From Ryuthela nishihirai (Eukaryota > Arthropoda > Arachnida > Araneae > Heptathelidae): a stretch of DNA of 64,000 nucleotides. Below are positions 11,314 to 22,566 of the stretch, in pieces (position 1 is the stretch's first letter; every line of letters starts with the position of its first letter). Under the pieces are notes generated by a model. It had not been told where the DNA came from. It saw only the letters and a program-made list of their open reading frames with translations, and did no database searches. The stretch spans positions 22,237,001-22,301,000 of the forward strand of contig JAWZYU010000007.1 of the NCBI GenBank assembly GCA_038380435.1, read 5' to 3'. The position numbers and the translations under genes were made by a program.

Positions 11314-11453
11314 GAGGTTGAGGGGACTCACTGGATACCTGTCTCCCAACAGCTATCGAGTGAGACACCTCGGGGTCCTTGTGATCTGACCATTTATCCC
11401 TTTGTAAGCGAAAAAAAGCGCCGCTCAAAGGTAAGACAACGCAACGTTGAATA
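11314..11453 (+). mobile_element. Old SINE-A, right part
   Basis: Tail of the interrupted copy: CTGTCTCCCAACAGC, TCGGGGTCCTTGTGATCTG, GCGCCGCTCAAAGGTAAGAC. Confidence 0.8.
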
Positions 11454-11531
11454 CAACTTAAATTTTTGGTGCGAATGACATGAAACTTTGCAACAGCCCA
11501 AGACTGAGTCTAGAAAAAATAAAGGGGAGGT

Positions 11532-11835
11532 GGGTTGTTTTACTTCTGAGCAGCCCACTGGAAAGCTGTTAGGAGAGTTTTATTCCTTTAAGGCCACCCA
11601 ATGTGTTCTTTAAGATGTATAGATTATGGCTCTTCCCATACAGGGCGGAAGCTATCTTACGGCGTCTATGAACGACTATCCAACGGATGACGGCCTTCTA
11701 CGCCCATTGCTGTCTTGAGGGAAGAGTGAGGAAATTTGCTGAGATAAACCTGAATGCTGGCACACGTGGGACTCAAACATGGGAACTGCAGATTACTTAC
11801 TAGCTTGGCGACTTAGCGCCGAAGACAGCACCCTC
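11532..11835 (-). mobile_element. Old SINE-A copy
   Basis: Tail GGGTTGTTTTACTTCTGAGC is joined directly to CCCACTGGAAAGCTG, an internal deletion. The head end is decayed. Confidence 0.7.
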
Positions 11836-12752
11836 GTTGTGCTTAACAACTACTTTGATTATCTACTAAGCAAGCATTCCGCTATGATGTAGTAATTAAG
11901 ATATACTTAACACAGAATTATTTTATAAAATAAGACCACTTTTGCAAAAGTCACTATAATTTTCATAAAATTTTACATATTTATAGTGAGTTTAGCATAT
12001 TCCATAGTCCTTATGGTAAGAAAAAAAAACTTATTTTAGTGGATTTGTATAGTTAAAGTGTTTGATAAACTTCCACTTGAAGAGAGCGCATTTTGCGTCA
12101 GCAATATTTGCATAGAAAGAAAGCTTCAGCAGTGTATATTACACTCGTCAATTTCCTTCCCAACGAGGAGTGAAATCCATCTCTGAAGATATTTACCCCA
12201 ATAACTTTTTCTTTCGCGAACGCGTCACGATTTTGCTCCAACGGAGTGCGATAAATTTCGCTCGAAAGATCCTCAAGCAGATTACGTAGCAAGTTTTAGT
12301 GTCTCTTTACGTGAGTAGAATGCTAAAAGCTGATGTTACATTCACATAGACCAAAGAGAAATACAACAGGCAAAAGCAGTTTGCTGGAAGTTAAAAAAAC
12401 TTAAAAGGCATCGATCACACACTACAAAGCAATTGCTCATGTGGAATACAAAAACAACCCCACACACAGAGAAGAAGACTAAAGTGAAATGTATCTTGTT
12501 ACAGTATAATAATGGTTTCAAAGATTACCTGCAGTATATCATTTAACAGGCGGTAATTTACAGTCAGAAATGCTTGGGTCTTCGTTTGTAGAAGTTGTGT
12601 CGGTAGTTTTGCTATCACCAGCACGTTGTTTCATTGCATTTTCTAAAGACGCTACAGGCGTTAGTAACAGAGAGATTCAGGAATGATATGCATGCACAAG
12701 CAGTTTGTGCACACTTATTCACTAGGAAATGGTTGTTCATATACATCGTTAT
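11836..12752. other. Spacer without recognised feature
   Basis: AT-rich to about 12060, then more balanced. No convincing coding frame, repeat or RNA gene seen. Confidence 0.45.
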
Positions 12753-12766
12753 ATTGTTGCTGGGGG

Positions 12767-13051
12767 ATTGTTTGGATTGTTTTACCTCTGAGCGGCAATT
12801 TTTTGCACACCATGGGCTAAATGGCCAGGCTACAAGGACCCCGAAGGCTCAGAGAAGGTTGGGGGAGGGAACCCACTGGAACAGCTGTTGGGAGACAGAT
12901 GGTAGCCTCCCGTCAAGGCCATCCAGTGTGTTCTTTAACGTGCACAGGGTATGGCTCTCCCGCACACGGGGCCACGGCTTAACGTCCCATCCGACGGACG
13001 GCGGCCTTTCCAAGCCCATCGGTGTCCCCTACTGACCGTGGGCAGGGCGGG
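12767..13051 (-). mobile_element. SINE-A copy, 5-prime truncated
   Basis: TSD ATTGTTGCTGGGGG at 12753-12766 and 13052-13065. The copy stops at CGTGGGCAGGGCGG, so it lacks the whole tRNA-like head, as in incomplete target-primed reverse transcription. Confidence 0.93.
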
Positions 13052-13249
13052 ATTGTTGCTGGGGGTGTTTCTGGATGTGTACAATGATATTCAGCATTCA
13101 TTAAGTTAAGAAGACATTGGGTAAAATTTGAAGATAAGAGACTAGTTGTACCAATAACAGTGATGATTGACAAAGGAATTTTTTTGCTCGTTTTTTTAAA
13201 AAAACTAGCTAATACTTAACTCTTTGTCGTTATTTGTAGATAGTCAACA

Positions 13250-13545
13250 TGGTTTTAATAGATAAATGAAAGAAAAAATTGTGGTAAAATATAACAGGAG
13301 ATATCCTGTAGACATGGAAGACCGGAAATAATAAGCTGAAAAAACTGGTTTTGACGTCAGTGGGATTCTAACCCACATCTCCCTAAACCGGCCAGGTATT
13401 CTAGCCATTACATCATCAACGGCTAACGATTTCTTGTTCAGCTGGTATGATTTATAAACTTTCCCGCATTTTTTGATTCGCACAGTGGCATCATCTATCG
13501 AGAAGCGGACAACTAGACGTATATTATTTATATGAAGCCATGAGC
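13250..13545 (-). mobile_element. SINE-C (second tRNA-like repeat family), copy 1
   Basis: On the minus strand it carries a tRNA-like segment with GATGTAATGGCTAGAATACC (A-box region) and GTGGGTTAGAATCCCAC (B-box arm) at about 13357-13420. The sequence after it includes CAGCTTATTATTTCC and CCATGTCTACAGGA. The sequence before it includes GATAGATGATGCCACTG. Boundaries are approximate. Confidence 0.65.
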
Positions 13546-13790
13546 GTGAATTACATAATATTAATTCCATTTATAAAGAGACGACACAGTTGTTTGCTTC
13601 CCGATAGATGGCGCCACTCTAGAATAAAAAAAATTGAGAGAGAGAGAGGGAAAGTTTATGTCACACTAGCTGAAGAAGAAAACGTTAACCATTGATGGTG
13701 TAATGGTTAGCATACCTGATGGTCGGTTACCGGAAGATGTGGGTTCGAATCCCACTACAACAAAACCAATTTTTTTCATCTTATTATTTC
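13546..13790 (+). mobile_element. SINE-C, copy 2, inverted relative to copy 1
   Basis: GAGCGTGAAT-like start, CGATAGATGGCGCCACTCT, a GA-rich stretch, then a tRNA-like segment GGTGTAATGGTTAGCATACC ... GTGGGTTCGAATCCCAC at about 13697-13761. The B arm is a perfect stem. I regard it as repeat-derived rather than a working tRNA gene, because the same flanks recur in the other copies. Confidence 0.65.
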
Positions 13791-13964
13791 AAATATTTTA
13801 TGTTGGATTGGTAATAATATTAAGATTCACATGTTCGAAGCTTCTAGTAGTTTGTGTTTCCTCTGTCAGAGACCATAAATATCGAACACTGCTAAACTTT
13901 AAACGAATATCATGAACGATCTATGCATGCTAGACATTTGAAAATTGTTAGCTAGAATGTAGTT

Positions 13965-14345
13965 AACTTGTTTTACCTATGAACGGCACTTTTGTGCGCA
14001 CAATGAGCTAAATGGTCAGGTCACAACGGCCATAAAGTCTCAGAGAAGGTTGGGAAAGGGCATCCACTGGACAGCTGTTAGGAGACAGATGGGAGCCTCC
14101 AGTCAAAGTCTTCCAGAGTGTTTTTAGCTGTCACAGGATATAACTCTCCTGCACAAGGAGATAAGGTTTTATGACCCATCCAACAGAAGGTGGCTTTTCC
14201 AAGCACAACGTTGTATTTTTTCTCAGCGAGGAGAAGTTGGAGGTTTAGCGGAGATAAATCTCAAAGCTGGCAGAGTTGGGGCTGGAACCTGGAAACTAAG
14301 CATTACCAGCTTGACGCACTATCGGCTCAAGCCAAACCCTGCCCC
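13965..14345 (-). mobile_element. Old SINE-A copy
   Basis: CTTGTTTTACCTATGAACGG through GGAGATAAATCTCAAAGCTGG to a decayed head. Heavily substituted. Confidence 0.75.
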
Positions 14346-14924
14346 TTCAGTAGTGAAAGAAGACACACATTTGTAACCAACGAGATTTCTATGACAATCC
14401 GAGAAAAACTACAACTTAAATCTCATTCGAGCTAGGCATTTCTGGGGTGTAAAACTGGTTCGATACTGAATGGTCAATCCGACGGTCTCTCCGATTTAAG
14501 AAAATAACACAACCAAAAGATGATACTTCATTGACTAGTTCATTTAATTTTTACGAGATGATAAAACACATACTACATTTGAACCATCGGACACCGTGCT
14601 TTGCGAAACCGGTTAGCAACGAGAGTAATAAAAATGCTTTATTTGACGATACAGACAACTAAAGTGACAGAGTACGCCTCCGTATCTTAAGTTGAAGATG
14701 TTGCTTTAATACTAAACATGACTTCCAGGTCACGGAACTTAGAGATGGAGTAAGCCACAGTTTGAAAGAAAATTTTTTCGATGTTTTGACAATAACTTTT
14801 TTTTTTTAGATTGATCGAATACAGTCGTTAGAAGGGAATTTTTATTTATGTGTCATTCTTGTCTTAGAAAAACTACGCAAAAATTTTGAGACTTCAAAAT
14901 GTAATTAATTATTATATGCAAAAT
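14346..14924. other. Spacer without recognised feature
   Basis: AT-rich with short T-runs. Nothing recognisable. Confidence 0.45.
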
Positions 14925-14925
14925 T

Positions 14926-15228
14926 GTGTTGCTTTACCCCTGAGCTGCATTTCTCGCACAAGTCACAAAGCCCGCAACTCTGAGAGGCACGTTTTGGCAC
15001 ACAGTGGGCTAAAACACTAGGTAACAAGGACCCCGAGTGCTCAGAGAATGTGAGGGGAAGGGGACCCACTGGACAGCTATTAGAAGACAGATGACCTCCA
15101 GTCAAGGTCATCTAGAGTGTTCTTTAACATGCACAGGGTATGTCTCTCCTGCACTCGGTGCCACGGCTTAACGTCTCATCAAATGGACGGCGGTCTTTCC
15201 AAACCTATCGGTGTCCACTACTGAAGAC
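14926..15228 (-). mobile_element. Old SINE-A with duplicated tail
   Basis: Two tail starts in succession (CTTTACCCCTGAGCTGCA, then CTCTGAGAGGCACGTTTTGG), then a central part to GGTGTCCACTACTGA. The head is lost. Confidence 0.7.
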
Positions 15229-15290
15229 CTCAAGATCTAGAGCTACAAAGAGAGAGGCGATCTATTGGATAGCTGTTAAGAGATAGATGG

Positions 15291-15497
15291 ATTGATTTGT
15301 TTTACCTCCTTTTGGACACAATGGACAGGTCACAAGGACTCCAGGGGCTCGTAAAGATTAGGGAAAAAGATCTTTATACAGCTCTTAAGAAACAGAGATA
15401 GCCTCTTGTCAAAACCATCCACAGTTGTTCTTTAACATGAACAGGCTAATGCTCTCCTGCATGAGCTGGAGAACTACAGACAGCCAACACCCGTTCC
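15291..15497 (-). mobile_element. Old SINE-A fragment
   Basis: GATTTGTTTTACCTCC, ACAATGGACAGGTCACAAGG, GTTCTTTAACATGAACAGG. Several internal deletions. Confidence 0.65.
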
Positions 15498-15514
15498 CAA
15501 AGAGCATGAATTTT

Positions 15515-15815
15515 TTTATTTTCCGTCTTTGGCATCCTATAATATTAGAAATTCGAACTAATGGATGATTAGAAAGAATAATAGTATTTTTCTAAGTATC
15601 TGTGCAGAATAAAAAAAAATTTTTTTTTTCATCTTTTAAAAACATCACTCCCCCATATATAGTGATCAGCAAATGATATTTTTCTAATGTAAACGCATTG
15701 ATCTCCACATTCTGATACAAGCAAAATTTTGAATCTATAGCAGAAATATATCGTTTTGCAATATTCGTTCGAAAGGTTGTCATTTTTTCAAAATTTTCTA
15801 CCTTTAGAGAGCTTT
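15515..15815 (-). repeat. Single unit of the ~280-330 bp dispersed repeat (array 1 family)
   Basis: Reverse complement of the units at 19.4-20.9 kb. Shared landmarks are TTAGAAATTCGAACTA, GCAATATTCGTTCGAAAGG and TTTCTACCTTTAGAGAGC, in the same order. A SINE-A copy starts immediately after it. Confidence 0.6.
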
Positions 15816-15816
15816 G

Positions 15817-16196
15817 GGTTGGGTTGTTTTACCTCTGAGCGGCACTTTTTTGCACACCTAGAATGGCCAGGTCACAAGGACCCCGAAGGCTCAGAGAAGG
15901 TTGGGAGAGAGGACCCACTGGAACAGCTGTTGGGAGACAGATGGTAGCCTCCCGTCAAGGCCATCCAGCGTGTTCTTTAACGTGAACAGGGTATGGCTCT
16001 CCCACACACGGGGCCACGGCTTAACGTCCCATCCGACGGGCGGGGGCCTATCCAAGCCCATCGGTGTCCCCTACTGACCGTGGGCAGGGCGGGGAATTTT
16101 GCGGGGATAAATCTCAACGCTGACCCAGCTGGGACTCGAACCTGGGAACTACAGATTACGAGCCTGGCGCGCTACCGACTGAGCCATCCCCGCCCC
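15817..16196 (-). mobile_element. SINE-A copy, full length
   Basis: GGGTTGGGTTGTTTTACC to CTGAGCCATCCCCGCCCC, with a small deletion in ACCTAGAATGGCC. No clear TSD. Confidence 0.9.
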
Positions 16197-17190
16197 AACA
16201 GATATCAGGACAGATTAAAAATTTAATTAATGCTTATCCATCTCAAAATTAATTTTTCATTTTTCTCTAAAGGCAAAAAAAAAATGTGTAAAGACAGACG
16301 ACAAAATGAAAACTTTAGCTTTTTTTTTTTCAAAAAAAAGCACAAAAAATATTAAGCCTAGTCAAATTTCCTTCATAAACAAAGCGCTGAATAACTTAAA
16401 AGAACTTTCCTCATAAAACTCTGAAACAAATATTCAAAACTGCGCGTTTCCAATAAACTGTATTCAACCGAAACATATTTCCCCATAATTCAAACTTCTG
16501 CTTCCATTATGTTCGGCAGAATCCACCTCCAACTCTTTCTCCACCCTAAAAGCACTTGTTCAAATGCATCAGTGTGAAGAGTCTGCGCATGCCCAAAGGA
16601 ATAGTTTCCTTGACACTTCATTTACATTCCTTCTCCACAATGCCCTATTTCAGATATGTCAAATGCACGGTGCCTGGAAATGCCAGACTTGAGGCACACC
16701 CAGTCTTCATAGTAGTGGTTATCTATCAATTACCCAGGCAGTAATTATGGGTTCAGAGATTCAAAGCTTCGATTCTTTTATGCCTGTCATATATATTCTT
16801 TCCTCTCTGATCTTATAAAGCAAACATTTATAAAATGCGAGATGATAAATTCCAAATTGTCAGTCAGGGTCGAAATTGGAGGATATCTGTGATCACAAAG
16901 TTAACTTATTAAGTTAAAGTATACTATCCAAATAAGAACTTGAAAGAAAACAAAATCAGGATAAATATGATTGATCATTGAAATTATACGCTTGAGTACA
17001 GATTTTGGCGAAATTGAAAATAGTTCCTTGTCAGAAGTGTAACCATGACAACAGATTGATATTAAAGAATCAACTGTGAAATAGGCAACCTCGAACTCTT
17101 ATCGAAAGCTTTTAACGAGAGTTATATGTAAAAGATATCAATAATAATTTTAACCTCGTGCACCATTCAACAGATGTTCAAAAGTTCGAG
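16197..17190. other. Spacer without recognised feature
   Basis: AT-rich. A weak tRNA-like trace (CATAGTAGTGGTTATC ... GGGTTCAGAGATTC, about 16712-16770) is too decayed to call. Confidence 0.4.
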
Positions 17191-17191
17191 T

Positions 17192-17441
17192 GGTGCGAGG
17201 GTAGCTCAGTCGAGGGTAGCTCAGTCGATAGCAGGCCAGTTTGTTATCTGCAGTTCCCAGGTTCGAGTCCCACCAGGGTCAGCGTTGAGATTTATCTCCA
17301 CAAAACTCGCTGCCCTCGGTCAGTGTCACCAATGGACTTGGAAAGACCACTGTCCGTCTGATGGGACGTTAAGCTATGGCTCCGTGTGCAGGAAAGCCAT
17401 ACCCTGTGCACTTTAAAGAACTTGCTGATTGGCTTGACGGG
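17192..17441 (+). mobile_element. Old SINE-A, left part, head duplicated
   Basis: GAGGGTAGCTCAGTC occurs twice in tandem at 17197-17226, then head, central part and GATTGGCTTGACGGG. It continues after the nested copy. Confidence 0.8.
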
Positions 17442-17739
17442 TTGTTGGGTTGGGTTGTTTTACCTCTGAGCGGCACTTTTTTGCACACCATGGGCTAAAT
17501 GGCCAGGCCACATGGACCCCGAAGGCTCAGAGAAGGTTGGGGGAGGGGACCACTGAAACAGCTGTTGGGAGACAGATGATAGCCTCCCGTCAAGGCCATC
17601 CAGCGAACATTTTTAACGTGCACAGAGTATGGCTCTCCCGCACACGGGGCCACGGCTTAACGTCCCATCCGACGGACGGCGGCCTTTCCAAGCCCATCGG
17701 TGTCCCCTACTGACTGTGGGCAGGCAGGGAATTTTTGCG
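17442..17739 (-). mobile_element. SINE-A copy, 5-prime truncated, nested
   Basis: TSD TGGCTTGACGGG at 17430-17441 and 17740-17751. It ends in GCAGGCAGGGAATTTTTGCG and lacks the tRNA head. Inserted antisense into an older copy. Confidence 0.93.
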
Positions 17740-17751
17740 TGGCTTGACGGG

Positions 17752-17886
17752 ACGCTACCCTCTGTCTCCTAACAGCTATATAGTGGGGTCCCTTCCCTCA
17801 ACCTTCTCTGAGCCCTCGGAGTCCTTGTGACCTGGCCAATTGCCAATCGTGTGCAAAAAAAGTGCCGCTCAGAGGTAAAACAACCC
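17752..17886 (+). mobile_element. Old SINE-A, right part
   Basis: Continuation from ACGCTACCCTCTGTCTCC to AGAGGTAAAACAACCCAAC. Confidence 0.85.
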
Positions 17887-18334
17887 AACTCTCAGTACTT
17901 GGTTTCCTTGTAAGAAGTAAAGTAATTGAACGCCAGTATATCCAGGGAATCTTGATAACATATCAACCATACAAGAATTTTTTATCAAGATCCTAATAAG
18001 AATATTCGGATAAACGATAAGTTATTGTATGTTGACTATGATTAACACTGATCATTGGTTATTCAAAACACATTTCCAAAATGTTAAATTTCGGAGCATC
18101 AGGGCAAGGTTACCTAGATGCAACGGCCCGGGACAAACATCGAACAAAAGGAGTGAAGAGGGAAATTAAATTTGCGTAAAGTTTCGAGTGACTTGATTTG
18201 TCTAAAATCTAATTACAAACTATTAAGGTAAAAAAGTATAAAATGAAATAATTTATTACAATTTTATAAAATCCTTGTTGACTATTTTCCTTGTTGACTA
18301 TTTTCAAAATACTCTTTTAAAAATAAGTAACAGC
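17887..18334. other. AT-rich spacer
   Basis: No gene. GATGCAACGGCCCGGGAC at 18118 resembles the inverted-repeat ends of the AT-rich element at 28.01 kb, but no partner end is seen. Confidence 0.4.
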
Positions 18335-18597
18335 TATTATGACTGTTATGCTAACCACTACACCATCAATGGATAACCTTCTCTCAGCTTATGTGTGACC
18401 TTATAAACCTTCCGGATTTTATATATTTGATTCGCACTAGTGGCGCCATCTATCCAGGAAGTGGACAGCTCTGTTGCCTCATTAGAGATGGAATTAATAT
18501 TTGTCATTCACGCTCAAGGCGTTAAATTAATAAATCAGTAGTAAATAATCACAGGATAAGTCCTGTAGACATGGAACTCATGAAGTAATGAGCCGAA
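18335..18597 (-). mobile_element. SINE-C, copy 3
   Basis: On the minus strand the order is CCATGTCTACAGGACTTATC, GAGCGTGAATGAC, GATAGATGGCGCCACTAG, AGGTTTATAAGGTCAC, then a tRNA-like start GATGGTGTAGTGGTTAGCAT. Compared with copy 1 the tRNA part lies at the other end, as if the unit were permuted or tandem. Confidence 0.6.
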
Positions 18598-18633
18598 ATA
18601 AAATCCGGAAGGTTTATAAGGTCACATAAGCTG
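18385..18633. repeat. 36-bp inverted repeat flanking 175 bp
   Basis: TATAAACCTTCCGGATTTTA at 18403-18422 and its neighbours to 18385 recur inverted at 18598-18633 with about one small gap. The right arm ends exactly where SINE-A begins. Confidence 0.85.
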
Positions 18634-19022
18634 GGTTGTTTGGGATGTTTTACCTCTGAGCGTCATTTTTTTGCACACCATAGTCTAAATGACCAGGTCA
18701 CATGGACCCCGAAGGCTCAGAGAAGGTTGGGGGAGGGGACCCACTGGAACAGCTGTTGGGAGACAGATGGTAGCCTCCCGTCAAGGCCATCCAGCGTGTT
18801 CTTTAACGTGCACAGGGTATGGCTCTCCCGCACACGGGTCCACGGCTTAACGTCCCATCCGACGGACGGCGGCCTTTCCAAGCCCATCGGTGTCCCCTAC
18901 TGACCGTGGGCAGGGTGGGGAATTTTGCGGAGATAAATCTCAACGCTGACCCAGCTGGGACTCGAACCTGGGAACTACAGATTACGAGCCTGGCGCGCTA
19001 CCGACTTAGCCACCCCCGCCCC
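18633..19022 (-). mobile_element. SINE-A copy, full length
   Basis: GGGTTGTTTGGGATGTTTTACC to CACCCCCGCCCC. No TSD is seen. The left flank is an inverted copy of sequence 210 bp upstream. Confidence 0.9.
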
Positions 19023-19299
19023 TACCTCTGTGCCTATTCAAATCTCTTAGAATAGATGGCCATACCACTAAGTTATGATGTCAGCATAGGTAGTTCTAAC
19101 TAGAGGCCCTATATAGGTAGAGGTTGGCCATATCTAAATTGGGCGCCATGTTTTGTCGTCGCTCGGATTGTTTGGTGTGCAAAGCTGAATGGTATTACAC
19201 GAATATTTAGGAATTCAGGAAAAGAATAGGGTAATATTTTTGATACAGATTTCAATGCTCACGATTGGAAGCACTTTAGAAAACAAAAAGTAAATTTTA

Positions 19300-19922
19300 T
19301 GGCTTTGGTTTAAAAAAAACAATTTCGCTTTGTCTGTTTTTTATCGGTAGACATTAACTTTTTAGTTCATACAGATAAAAAAATTATTTTTGTGGTGGAT
19401 AGGTACTGAGAAATATTACGATCAGTACTTTCCGAATATCCTAAAAGGTATAACTGCGCCCTCTAACGGTGGAAATTTTTGAAAATTCTAAAATTTCAAA
19501 GGAATATTCCAAACGATGTAGTTATGTTAGAAATTTGAAATTTTGGTGGTGCAATGTGAAGATTAGGAAGTTGCTATCGGTAACAATCAGCTGACTTTTT
19601 AGACCCAGGGGGGTGAATTTTTTTTGTTTTAGAAGAAAATAGTATATTTTAAGAGATAAATTAAAATACTCTTTTGAGTTGGACAGATATTGATGAAATA
19701 TCAAGATTTGCACTGTTCCAAAATCTGTAGTTGCACCCCCTAACGGTGGAAAAAACCCGAAAAATTTAAAACGAATACTGCCAAATGTAGGTATACTAGA
19801 AATTTTGGTGGTGGAAAATGACGATCTTGATGATTCCTTGACAACATTGAGTTGACCCTAACTCCCAGGGTAGGTAGTAGAAACTGTTTTAAGAGATAAT
19901 TGGAAATATCTTTTTCAGTTGG
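19300..19922 (+). repeat. Array 1, plus-oriented half (~280 bp degenerate units)
   Basis: CTAACGGTGGAAA-type landmarks recur at 19463 and 19741. Other recurring landmarks are TTTAAGAGATAAATT, CTTTTGAGTTGGACAG and AAATTTTGGTGGTG. At least two units are present and a partial one precedes them. Confidence 0.65.
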
Positions 19923-19923
19923 G

Positions 19924-20309
19924 AGGGGCGGGGGTGGCTCAGTCGGTAGCGCGCCATACTCGTAATCTGTAGTTCCCAGGTTCGAGTCCCAGCTGGGTCA
20001 GCGTTGAGATTTATCTCTGCAAAATTCTCCGCCCTGCCCACGGTCAGTAGGGGACACCGATGGGCTTGGAAAGGCCGCCGTCCGTCGGATGGGACGTTAA
20101 GTCGTGGCCCCATATGCAAGAGAGCCATACTCTGTGCACGTTAAAGAACACGCTGGATAGCCTTGACGGGAGGCTACCATCTGTCTCCCAACAGCTGTTC
20201 TAGTGGATCCCCTCCCCCAACCTTCTCTGAGCCTTCGGGGTCCTTGTGACCTGGCCATTTAGCCCATGGTGTGCAAAAAAGTGCCACTCAGTGGTAAAAC
20301 AACCCAACC
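19924..20309 (+). mobile_element. SINE-A copy, full length, at the turning point of array 1
   Basis: GGGGCGGGGGTGGCTCAG to GTGGTAAAACAACCCAAC. Array units read plus on its left and minus on its right. No clear TSD. Confidence 0.92.
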
Positions 20310-20319
20310 TCTACTAGTG

Positions 20320-20940
20320 GAAATTCGAACTACTGACTGATTGGGGAAATAAACTATTAATATTTTATTAGTACCTGTACAACACAAAAAAAAGTTTAAT
20401 ATCTTAAAGCAGAAAAGTTGCATTTTACCAACACCCCCTTAATGTAAATGGACAAATCTTTGCTATTAGTGTAAACCACTTGATTATTACACTCTATAAC
20501 CAAAAATTTACGTTTCTAGCATAAAGAAATCGTTTGTAGTATTCGTTTAAAGATTTAATATTTTCCAGCTTTTTCGCCGTTAGAGGCCGCCTTTCGAGTT
20601 TTTATTTACCTCCTTTAGCTGCTTCAGCACTCTTAACTCTTAAATAGTGGAAATTCCAACTGATGGGGACTGGATAAATCTAAATATTAGCATTTTGTTA
20701 GCAACTGTAAAATAAAAAGAATTTTTAGTTTATCTCTTAAAAGAAAAAAAGTTTCATTTTCCCACCACCTGGGGTAAGAGGGCTAAGCCTTGTTGCCATT
20801 GTTAACCATTTGACCACAAAACTTTGCTACCAAAAGTTGAGATTTCCAATATAAATACTGTAGATTGTTTGCAATATTACTTTGAAATTTTAGCATTTTC
20901 CATCTTTTCCACCTCTAGACGGCGTTATTAAAGCTTCTGA
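20320..20940 (-). repeat. Array 1, minus-oriented half
   Basis: Reverse-oriented units with TAGTGGAAATTCGAACT, GCCGTTAGAGGCC, TAGTGGAAATTCCAACT, TTTATCTCTTAAAAG and CACCTCTAGACGGCG. About two degenerate units. Confidence 0.65.
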
Positions 20941-21249
20941 AAGATTTCAAAATTGCTAATCATAATATATTACATAATATTTCATCGTTATATTTCATAC
21001 AACCCAAAAAAATTTTCATTTATCAGTAAAAGTAAATTTAAATTCAGGAATTTTCAAACTTTTCCACCGTTAGAAGAATACCCAAATGATAAAGAAAGTG
21101 ACGTAAAGTGTAATGCACGAAAGGTTAGAAAACTCAATAGTAAATAATATCTTAATTACATCTTCTGAAATATGGCACTATAAAAAATCAGCAATGCATT
21201 TCATGTTTAAAAATGTACCAGAAAGCCCATATTCATGTCACAAATTCAT

Positions 21250-22167
21250 TTAGTGTAAGTTATAATAAGTACTTAACAGATTAGGAAGCTCACAAGAAAA
21301 GTTCACATCATTATTCACCTTCATCATATCCATGCTTCATCTTGTACTTTATTTTGTGTATTTCCAAAGTAGCAAAATATTATAAGCTACTTAATAAGTA
21401 TATTAAGTGTACAACTTTGAGAGACGCGTGCCATATTTCAATACTTGGTTTCTCACAGGGGAAAGCTTTTTCGTAACAATAGAAAGGTTAATATAATTTT
21501 ATTTACATGCGCTTCATCTAACACATTACTTCTGTACTTCTCAAAAAATTCAGTAGCATATAAACCTATTTTGATAAGTGTATTACTTTAATAAGGTCAT
21601 AGTTCATATCAGAAATTGGTTTAATAAAAATCTGTATCACGTTTCTTCTCACCTAGCAGTTTTGGGTTCTTTTAAAGCAATAAGTAAATTATATTCATAT
21701 TATATAAATGTATTATGTAAGAGTCATGTGTTATATTTCATAGCATTGATTTCTTTAATACAAATCATTTACCTAGATTATCTAGCATTTTATTTGGGGG
21801 ATTTCTAAAGCATTAAATAGTCAATAATTATATTTGCTAACTGTATTGTTCTAATATAGGTCCATTGTGTCTTATTTCATAGCATTAATTGATTTTTTGG
21901 TTATATGCTTTCTTCCATAGAAGAAAGTTCATTTCACAGCACTGGTTGGTTTATTAGATATAATTTACTTGCATCAGTTTTTTTACTTATGTAGCAGTGT
22001 ATTTTGGGCATTTCTATAAGCATCAAGCAACCTATAATCAGATCATTTTTGGAAGTGTAGGGTAAAAGTAATCTTTCATAGCATTAGTTATTTTGATCCA
22101 TCAGTCATTTTCAACTGACATTTTATATATTTTCTCACTATCAGGAAGCCTATAAACATTTCATTTG
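21250..22167 (+). repeat. Array 2, plus-oriented half (degenerate ~130-210 bp units)
   Basis: Recurrent TATTTCATAGCATTGATT-like and ATTTGGGGGATTTCTAAAGC-like segments near 21360, 21530, 21660, 21740-21810, 21870-21890, 22000 and 22080. Very AT-rich and without coding character. Confidence 0.6.
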
Positions 22168-22182
22168 GTTAAGTGTGTTAGA

Positions 22183-22566
22183 TTTGTGTTGTTTTACCTC
22201 TGAGCGGCACTTTTTTGCACACCATGGGCTAAATGGCCAGGTCACAAGGACCCCGAAGGCTCAGAGAAGGTTGGGGGAGGGGACCACTGGAACAGCTGTT
22301 GGGAGACAGATGGTAGTCTCCCGTCAAGGCCATCCAGCGTGTTCTTTAACGTGCACAGGGTATGGCTCTCCCGCACACGGGGCCACGGCTTAACGTCCCA
22401 TCCGACGGACGGCGGCCTTTCCAAGCCCATCGGTGTCCCCTACTGACCGTGGGCAGGGCGGGAAATTTTGCGGAGATAAATCTCAACGCTGACCCAGCTG
22501 GGACTACGAACCTGGGAACTACAGATTACGAGCCTGGCGCGCTACCGACTGAGCCACCCCGCCCCC
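22183..22566 (-). mobile_element. SINE-A copy, full length, at the turning point of array 2
   Basis: TSD GTTAAGTGTGTTAGA (15 bp) at 22168-22182 and 22567-22581. Head and tail are intact. Confidence 0.95.

Noticed and set aside
13697..13761. tRNA gene candidate with a perfect B-arm
   Set aside because: The flanks recur with the other SINE-C copies and I could not pair a full acceptor stem. Kept as repeat-derived.
16712..16770. Decayed tRNA-like segment
   Set aside because: Only loose matches to A- and B-box patterns and no second copy in the window.
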